Source: Phycisphaerae bacterium (GTDB lineage: Bacteria > Planctomycetota > Phycisphaerae > UBA1845 > Fen-1342). Taken from it: a DNA stretch of 5,198 bases. Positions 1-5,198 of this stretch are shown here, one piece after another; position 1 is the first letter of the stretch, and the number at the start of each line of letters is the position of its first letter. The notes beneath the pieces are model-generated. The model saw only the letters and a program-made list of their open reading frames with translations, was not told the DNA's origin and ran no database searches. A program made the position numbers and the translations under genes. The stretch covers positions 1 to 5,198 of the forward strand of contig JALSRY010000053.1 in the NCBI GenBank assembly GCA_026984555.1, in the 5' to 3' direction.

Positions 1-3000
1 GAGCGAAATGCACAGCGCGCCGATGACCGCAACGGCGAGCGGACGCAACATGTCAGCGCCCGCGCCGACGCCGTAAGCGAGCGGCAACAGCCCCAGGAAC
101 GCCGCCAACGAGGTCATCAGGACGGGGCGCAGTCGCCGGCGGCCGGATTGCACGAGTGCCTCGACGAGCGGCAAACCGCGTGCCCGCAGGTGGTCAACGT
201 AGTCGAACATGAGAATGCCGTTCTTGGCGACGATTCCCACTCCGATGATCGCGCCGAGGAACGAAACGATGTTGAGCGAAATACCCGTGAGCCACAGGGC
301 GGCCACGACGCCGAAGAGCGCCAGCACCGCACCGCCGACGATGGCCAGCGGATGAAGCACCGTGCGGAACTCGAGCAGCAGCACGCCGTAAACGAGCAGG
401 ATGGCCATCACGAGGACGACCAGCAGATTGGTGAAGGACTCGCGTTGCTGCTTATACAACCCGCCGAACTCGATCGACACCCCCGGCGGCACCTGGACCG
501 TTTTTGCGAGGTGCTTCTTGATGGCGGCTATTCCACTGCCGAGGTCGCGCCCGGAAAGCCGCCCCGAGACGGCGATCAGCTCACGCAGGTCTTCGCGGTG
601 GCGTTCGAGGCGGCCGGGGCTCAACACGGCGTGCGCCACATCGTCGAGCGTGAGGCGCTCCCCGCCGGTGGCGCGGACGGGCATTTCGTCGATTCGTTTG
701 CGCGTAGCGCTCTGGGAACGCGCGAGCACAACCCGAACGGCTTTCGTCCGGTCACCTTCGAGGATGTAAGAAGCGGGCGTGCCGAGCATCGCAGTCTGAA
801 GATCCTCACCGATACCGGCGGTGCTGAGCCCGACCCGGGCCGCGGAGGCCTGCCGCACGCGATAGCGCAACGACGGCCCAGCGACCACCAGCCCATCGTT
901 GACATCGACGACACCGGGAACCTTCTCGATCTCGGCCGCAATCTGCTTGGCGAGTCGTTTGCTGACGCCTGTGTCGCTCGTGAAGATCTTGATTTCGATC
1001 GGATTGGGCGACCACGTCAGATCGCCGATGAGATCGCTCAGCACGCCGGGGAACTCCGTGTTGAGCGCTGGTTCGGCGGCGTTGATGCGTTGGCGCAGAT
1101 CGTCGATGACCTCGGCGGTGGTTCGCGTGCGGTTGGGGCGAAGCTTGACCAGAAAGTCGCCGGTATTGGGCTCGGCAATGGCCAGGGCCAGCCGGGCACC
1201 CGTGCGGCGGGAGTAGCTTTCGATCTCGGGTGTGCTGCGCAGGATCTCCTCGACGTGGCGCAACATGCGGTCGGTTTCAGCCAGACTCGTACCCGGGCGG
1301 GTGAAATAATCCAGCACGAACGCCCCCTCGTCCTGCTCGGGGAGAAAGTCGGTATTCAGCCGGCTGTAGATGCCCGCGCCGGCCGCCGCCACGAGCGCGA
1401 CACCGGCCAGCCCGGCAACGGGATGACGAAGGATATGGCGGGCCGACCATTCGTACAGGCCGATCAGTCGGCGGAGAATGGGGCCACCCTGTTCCAGTTC
1501 GTTCTGCACCGTTTCACCACGCCGCCGGATGATCAAGGCACCCAGCGTGGGGGTGAGTGTGACGGCGATCACCAGGGAAGTGAGGAGCGCCACCACCATG
1601 GTGAGCGCGAGCGAGCGGAAAAAGACGCCGGACACCCCGGTCAGATAAGCCAGGGGGATGAACACGACGACGGGGGTGAGCGTGCTCCCCACGAGCGGCA
1701 GACCGACCTCGTGGATGGCGAGCCGGGCCGCCTCGATCCGCGAGTGCCCGGCGCATACCTTGGCGTACATGGCCTCCACGACGACGATCGCATCGTCGAT
1801 GACGAGACCAATCGCGGCAGCGATGCCGCCGAGGGTCATCAGGTTGAAGCTCATGTGGAAGATGTGCATACCGACGAGCGTGCTGAGCACCGTAACGGGA
1901 ATGGCCAAGGCGGCGACGACGGTCGTGCTGACGGTGCGCAGGAAGGCGTAGAGCACGACGATCGAGAGGCCCAAGCCGATGAAAATCGCCTCCCAGACAC
2001 TGCGCACGCCCTCGCGCACGAACTGCGACTGGTCGTAGAAGAAGGCCAGGCGGACATCGGGCGGCAGCTCGTGTTCGAGCTTGCGCAGCTCGGCCTGGAG
2101 CGCGCTGGCGATCGCCACGGTGTTCCCGTCGGGCTGGCTGTAGACGTTGAGCAACACGGCGTCCACGCCGTCCGCCGTGACGATGTTGAAGCGTGGTGCG
2201 GCGCCCTTGCGGACGGCCCCGACATCGCGCACGCGGATCGGCGAAGCGCCGGCCCAGCCGATGACGAAATCCGCCAGCTCATCGGGGCCGGCAACGCGGC
2301 CGTCCACGAGGGTGAGGTAGAGCTGGCGATCCTCCTCGTGCATGCCCGCGGGAACGAATCGGTTGCCGCGCGCGATCGCGTCGACGACATCCTGCGGGGA
2401 GAGGCGAAAGCCTTCGAGTTTGAGGGGGTCGAGCACGACGTGGTACTCGGGCACGCTTCCACCGACGAGCGCGATCCGGGCGACGCCGGGGATACGCAGG
2501 AAGCGTGGCTGGAGATCGTATCGGGCCATTTCCCAAAGGTCGGTTGTGCTGCGTGTCGCGCTTGTCAGGCTGATGCCGATGATGGGAAAGGCGGCGAACG
2601 TGAGACGCTGGACATCGGCGGTGGCCGTGGGAGGCAGCGTAGCCCGAATCTGCGAAAGCCGGCCGAGGACGTACAGCTCGGCCCGGACCATGTCGGTGTT
2701 CCAGTCGAAGAACACGTTGATCTCGGCCGAGCCGCGGCCGGTCGCCGAGCGGATGTTCACGGCGCCCGGGATGTTCTTCATGGCCTCTTCGATGGGGCGT
2801 GTGATGGTGGCCATCATTTCGTCGGCGGGCATGACGCCGTTGTCCACGAGGATCACGACGCGGGGAAAGTCGGTCTGGGGAAAAACCGAGGCGGGCATCT
2901 TCAGCGCGCAGTATGCCCCCGCCAGGCACACCACCAGGGCGACGAACAGAATGCCCTTGCGGTGGTGAACGGCGAAACTCTCACGTATCGGGTTGTCAGC

Positions 3001-3006
3001 AGCCAT
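1..3006 (-). CDS. RND efflux permease, AcrB/HAE1-like, C-terminus cut by window edge
   Basis: This is a proton-driven inner-membrane efflux pump subunit, expected to work as a trimer with a periplasmic adaptor and an outer-membrane channel. The 1002 visible codons read without a stop to base 1. They show the full RND plan: TM1 about 17-35, first porter region about 36-335, TM2-TM7 about 341-547, second porter region about 548-855, TM8-TM12 from about 857. Family marks are FPQTDFP (42-48), RPIEEAM (70-76), the TM4 pair D404-D405 with E411, TM10 K928-N929, and R958/T965 before TM11; these match AcrB D407/D408, K940, R971 and T978. The Asn that usually follows the TM4 Glu is Ala412. The start is fixed: a TAG lies in frame two codons upstream (3010-3012) and the next in-frame Met is residue 37, at the end of TM1. 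By family length (about 1020-1060 residues) only the end of TM12 and a tail are missing. The class is an inference from motifs; the substrate (drug, solvent, metal or other) cannot be read from the sequence. Confidence 0.95.
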   Translation of the reverse strand, partial: MAADNPIRESFAVHHRKGILFVALVVCLAGAYCALKMPASVFPQTDFPRVVILVDNGVMPADEMMATITRPIEEAMKNIPGAVNIRSATGRGSAEINVFFDWNTDMVRAELYVLGRLSQIRATLPPTATADVQRLTFAAFPIIGISLTSATRSTTDLWEMARYDLQPRFLRIPGVARIALVGGSVPEYHVVLDPLKLEGFRLSPQDVVDAIARGNRFVPAGMHEEDRQLYLTLVDGRVAGPDELADFVIGWAGASPIRVRDVGAVRKGAAPRFNIVTADGVDAVLLNVYSQPDGNTVAIASALQAELRKLEHELPPDVRLAFFYDQSQFVREGVRSVWEAIFIGLGLSIVVLYAFLRTVSTTVVAALAIPVTVLSTLVGMHIFHMSFNLMTLGGIAAAIGLVIDDAIVVVEAMYAKVCAGHSRIEAARLAIHEVGLPLVGSTLTPVVVFIPLAYLTGVSGVFFRSLALTMVVALLTSLVIAVTLTPTLGALIIRRRGETVQNELEQGGPILRRLIGLYEWSARHILRHPVAGLAGVALVAAAGAGIYSRLNTDFLPEQDEGAFVLDYFTRPGTSLAETDRMLRHVEEILRSTPEIESYSRRTGARLALAIAEPNTGDFLVKLRPNRTRTTAEVIDDLRQRINAAEPALNTEFPGVLSDLIGDLTWSPNPIEIKIFTSDTGVSKRLAKQIAAEIEKVPGVVDVNDGLVVAGPSLRYRVRQASAARVGLSTAGIGEDLQTAMLGTPASYILEGDRTKAVRVVLARSQSATRKRIDEMPVRATGGERLTLDDVAHAVLSPGRLERHREDLRELIAVSGRLSGRDLGSGIAAIKKHLAKTVQVPPGVSIEFGGLYKQQRESFTNLLVVLVMAILLVYGVLLLEFRTVLHPLAIVGGAVLALFGVVAALWLTGISLNIVSFLGAIIGVGIVAKNGILMFDYVDHLRARGLPLVEALVQSGRRRLRPVLMTSLAAFLGLLPLAYGVGAGADMLRPLAVAVIGALCISL
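2996..3006 (-). other. 11-nt overlap between the two permease genes
   Basis: The downstream ATG (3004-3006) lies before the upstream TGA (2996-2998), in a different frame. There is therefore no room for a promoter or terminator between the genes, and they must be read as one transcription unit. Overlaps of this kind usually couple translation and help keep two subunits in a set ratio; here that is an inference from layout. Confidence 0.9.
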
Positions 3007-5198
3007 CGCCTATCTCTTCCTCCGCGGCAGTGAAGCTGCCAAAACGCAGAGTCAGTGTCGGGAGCACAACGAGGTTCAACATCGTGGAGGTCGCCAGGCC
3101 GCCCAGGATGACGATCGCCATCGGCCCGTCGATTTCGCGGCCGGGGGCACCGCATCCGATCGCAAGCGGCAACAGCCCGAGCATGGTTGTCGCGGCCGTC
3201 ATCAGGATGGGGACGACGCGCTCCGTGGCTCCGCGCAACGCCGCCCGGGCTCCCCAAGTCATGCCCTCGCAACGCACGAGGTGCTCGTAGTGCGAAACCA
3301 GCAGGATGGAGTTGCGCACCGTGATCCCGAACAGGGTGACGAAACCTACGAGGGCGCCGATCGAAAGTGACCCGCCGAGGGCGAAAACCGCCAGAACGCC
3401 GCCCACGAGCGCAAAAGGCAGATTCGTCAACACGAGTACGAGGTTCCGCCGGCGGCGCAAAGCGATGGCCAGCAGCAGTATCACGCCGAGCAAAGCGATG
3501 CCAGAGTGCATGAGCAGTTCCTGCTGGGCCCGGCGTCGAGCTTGGGCGGTTCCGGCGAAAACCGGATAGGTCCCCTTCGGAAACTCGACATCCTTCCGCA
3601 CGCGCCGGCGCACTTCCGCCGCGAAACCGCGCACATCCCGCCGGACGACGTTGCAGGTCACCACCTGGCAGCGTTGCGCTCCTTCGTGCAAGACCGCATA
3701 GTTTCCGGTCGTGAGGCGAATGTCGGCGAGCGTGCCCAGCGTAACAAGGCGTCCGCGGGGGCTCCGGATCAGCAACGCGGACACCTGCTCGGGCTCGCGC
3801 CGTCGCGCCCGGTCAAGCGTGACCACCATGTCGATCACGCGCACCCCCTCGTAGACCTGCCCGACCACAGCCCCCTGGTAGGCGGCGTGCAACACGCTGA
3901 GAACTTCCGCGGGGCGAACGCCGAACTGGCGCAGACGTTCGGGACGCAGATGGATGGACAGTTGCGGAATACCAGGCGGCGCGAGCACCTGAACATCGGC
4001 GGCGCCGGGAATCCCTTTCAGGACGCCGGCCACGTGATCGGCGGCGGCATTGAGCGCGCCCAGATCGTCGCCGAAGATTCTCACGACCACCGGGGCCGTC
4101 GCGCCGCCGACGGTTTCTTCGATGCGCTCGGTCAGGAACGGTGTCAGGGCGAAAGCAACGCCGGGAAACTCGCGCAGCCTGCGGCGCAGCTCGCTGGTGA
4201 CGGATTCAGGTTCTTCGCCTGCGAGCGGTTCGAGGTCGACGTCGAACTCGCTGTAGTGTGTGCCGAACACGTCATCACCAAGCTCCGCCCGTCCGACACG
4301 TTGGGTCACGGCGCGCACGTGTCGATCGGCGAGAAGGGTCTTGGCCACATGCCGGCCGATGCGGAGCGATTCGTCCAGGGACGTACCGGGTGCCGCCGCC
4401 ATGTGCAGAATGTAGTTACCCTCGCTGAATTCGGGGAGAAACTCGCCGCCGAACAGCGGCAGCGTGGCGAGGGCTGCGAGGCACACACAGGCCGCGGCCA
4501 CAAGCACGGTATTGGGCCTGGCGGTGAATGTCGCCAGCAGGCGGCGGTACCGGCTTTTCACGAAGCCGGCGATGGGCGCCTCCCGCGTCACCGCAGCCCG
4601 CGCCCGCAGCAACCAGCAGGACAAGGCCGGTGTGACCGTGAGCGCGACGGCCAGGGACGCGAGAATGGCCAAGATGTACCCCATCGCCAACGGTCGAAAG
4701 AACCGCCCCGCGACGCCGGGCATCGTCAGCACCGGCACGAACACCATCGCCACGATGAATGTGGCGTAGACGACCGCGCCGCGTACTTCCAGCGAAGCAT
4801 CCAGAACGATGCGGAGCCTGGGCCGGGGCGCGGGGCTCGCGGCGTTCTCCCGCAGGCGCCGAGAGATGTTTTCGACGTCGATGATCGCGTCATCCACGAC
4901 TTCGCCGAGCGCGATCGTCAGACCGCCCAGCGTCATCGTGTTGAGCGTAATTCCGGCGTGGTCGAGTACGATCACGGCGGCAAGCAACGACAGCGGAATC
5001 GCGATCATCGAGATGAACGCGGTTCGCAAGTCAAGCAGGAAGAGAAGCAGGACAAGCGCGACCAGACCAGCCCCGATCAACAGCGACGAGCGCACGTTGC
5101 GCATGGCGGTTTCGATGAAGTTCGCGGGACGAAACAACCGCGGATGGATGATGATGTGTTCCTGCTGAAACAGCGGCCGCATGTCGTCGATGACCCGT
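2996..5198 (-). CDS. RND efflux permease, CzcA/CusA-like, N-terminus cut by window edge
   Basis: This is the C-terminal two thirds (733 residues) of an RND efflux permease; about 300-330 residues with TM1 and the first porter region lie beyond the right edge. The Met at 5180-5182 is internal, not a start: the frame is open upstream and the protein begins in the linker just before TM2. Numbering from that Met: TM2-TM6 about 33-190, TM7 about 223-243, second porter region about 245-552, TM8-TM12 about 558-712, then a short acidic tail. TM4 has D97-D98 and E104; TM10 has R623-N624 where AcrB has Lys-Asn; R655/T662 precede TM11. The segments GGEFLPEF (245-252), FGDDL (370-374) and GREIDGPM (681-688) recall the CzcA-like branch, which suggests cation export, but the Met residues that bind copper in CusA appear absent. 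It ends in TGA inside the start of the next permease, so the two are very likely co-transcribed and translationally coupled. The RND assignment is firm; the metal role is tentative. Confidence 0.94.
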   Translation of the reverse strand, partial: RVIDDMRPLFQQEHIIIHPRLFRPANFIETAMRNVRSSLLIGAGLVALVLLLFLLDLRTAFISMIAIPLSLLAAVIVLDHAGITLNTMTLGGLTIALGEVVDDAIIDVENISRRLRENAASPAPRPRLRIVLDASLEVRGAVVYATFIVAMVFVPVLTMPGVAGRFFRPLAMGYILAILASLAVALTVTPALSCWLLRARAAVTREAPIAGFVKSRYRRLLATFTARPNTVLVAAACVCLAALATLPLFGGEFLPEFSEGNYILHMAAAPGTSLDESLRIGRHVAKTLLADRHVRAVTQRVGRAELGDDVFGTHYSEFDVDLEPLAGEEPESVTSELRRRLREFPGVAFALTPFLTERIEETVGGATAPVVVRIFGDDLGALNAAADHVAGVLKGIPGAADVQVLAPPGIPQLSIHLRPERLRQFGVRPAEVLSVLHAAYQGAVVGQVYEGVRVIDMVVTLDRARRREPEQVSALLIRSPRGRLVTLGTLADIRLTTGNYAVLHEGAQRCQVVTCNVVRRDVRGFAAEVRRRVRKDVEFPKGTYPVFAGTAQARRRAQQELLMHSGIALLGVILLLAIALRRRRNLVLVLTNLPFALVGGVLAVFALGGSLSIGALVGFVTLFGITVRNSILLVSHYEHLVRCEGMTWGARAALRGATERVVPILMTAATTMLGLLPLAIGCGAPGREIDGPMAIVILGGLATSTMLNLVVLPTLTLRFGSFTAAEEEIGDGC
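3018..3023 (-). promoter_or_regulatory. Shine-Dalgarno site for the downstream permease
   Basis: Read on the minus strand this is GGAGGA, a strong anti-16S match, 11 nt before the ATG at 3004-3006. The spacing is slightly long. The site lies inside the last codons of the upstream permease (its Ala-Glu-Glu-Glu tail), so ribosomes finishing that gene cover it. It supports the chosen start and suggests translational coupling. Confidence 0.7.

Noticed and set aside
2107..2380. Two GCGATCGC palindromes (2108-2115 and 2372-2379), resembling the cyanobacterial HIP1 element
   Set aside because: Only two copies, both within coding sequence of a GC-rich gene where Ala-Ile-Ala/Arg codons readily give this octamer. 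HIP1-bearing genomes usually show far more.
1851..2929. Minus-strand open frames of about 200 residues inside the downstream permease
   Set aside because: They are out of frame with the permease, which is continuous here with conserved motifs; their products are Ser/Arg/Pro-rich shadows.
148..3033. Open plus-strand frame of about 961 codons, longer than most genes
   Set aside because: It lies exactly opposite the downstream permease with codons in register, so its stops would need TTA, CTA or TCA codons in the permease, which a GC-rich gene rarely uses. It begins at a TTG, and its product is rich in Asp, Glu, His, Arg and Gly with no domain, as expected for the antisense of a membrane protein. 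The minus strand gives clear RND motifs throughout.
2913..3370. Short plus-strand open frames across the gene junction
   Set aside because: They overlap well-supported permease coding on the other strand, have low-complexity Arg/Pro/Ser-rich products and no recognisable motif.
5180..5182. ATG that could be taken as the start of the upstream permease
   Set aside because: The frame stays open to the window edge, and the protein would start in the linker before TM2, lacking TM1 and the first porter region that every RND pump has. It is an internal Met.

Overview
The window is coding end to end. It holds two consecutive inner-membrane RND (resistance-nodulation-division) efflux permeases, both on the minus strand, so transcription runs from high to low coordinates. 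Neither gene is complete. The upstream permease (5198 to 2996) enters from beyond the right edge, lacking its first third. The downstream permease (3006 to 1) has its true start but runs off the left edge, probably only a few dozen residues before its stop. They overlap by 11 nt.

The upstream protein looks like the CzcA/CusA (heavy-metal, HME-like) side of the superfamily, judged from its visible 733 residues. The downstream protein looks more like the AcrB/HAE1-type or unassigned 'efflux RND transporter permease subunit' proteins. Both carry the Asp-Asp pair in TM4 and the Arg/Thr pair near TM11 used by proton-driven RND pumps. The TM10 basic residue is Lys in the downstream protein but Arg in the upstream one. 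The two are therefore not a recent duplication, and the arrangement resembles two-permease systems such as MdtBC in layout only. A periplasmic adaptor and an outer-membrane channel would be expected nearby but are not in this window.

The sequence is GC-rich and the proteins imply a Gram-negative (diderm) bacterium. The protein style recalls Acidobacteriota, Planctomycetota or Proteobacteria, but this is a weak inference from memory and I would not assign a phylum. No RNA gene, repeat array, mobile element, promoter or terminator was seen. Long open frames on the plus strand, including one of about 960 codons, are antisense shadows of the permease genes. I did not find a novel system here. The points worth checking are the pairing of two divergent permeases and the residue differences in their proton and substrate pathways.
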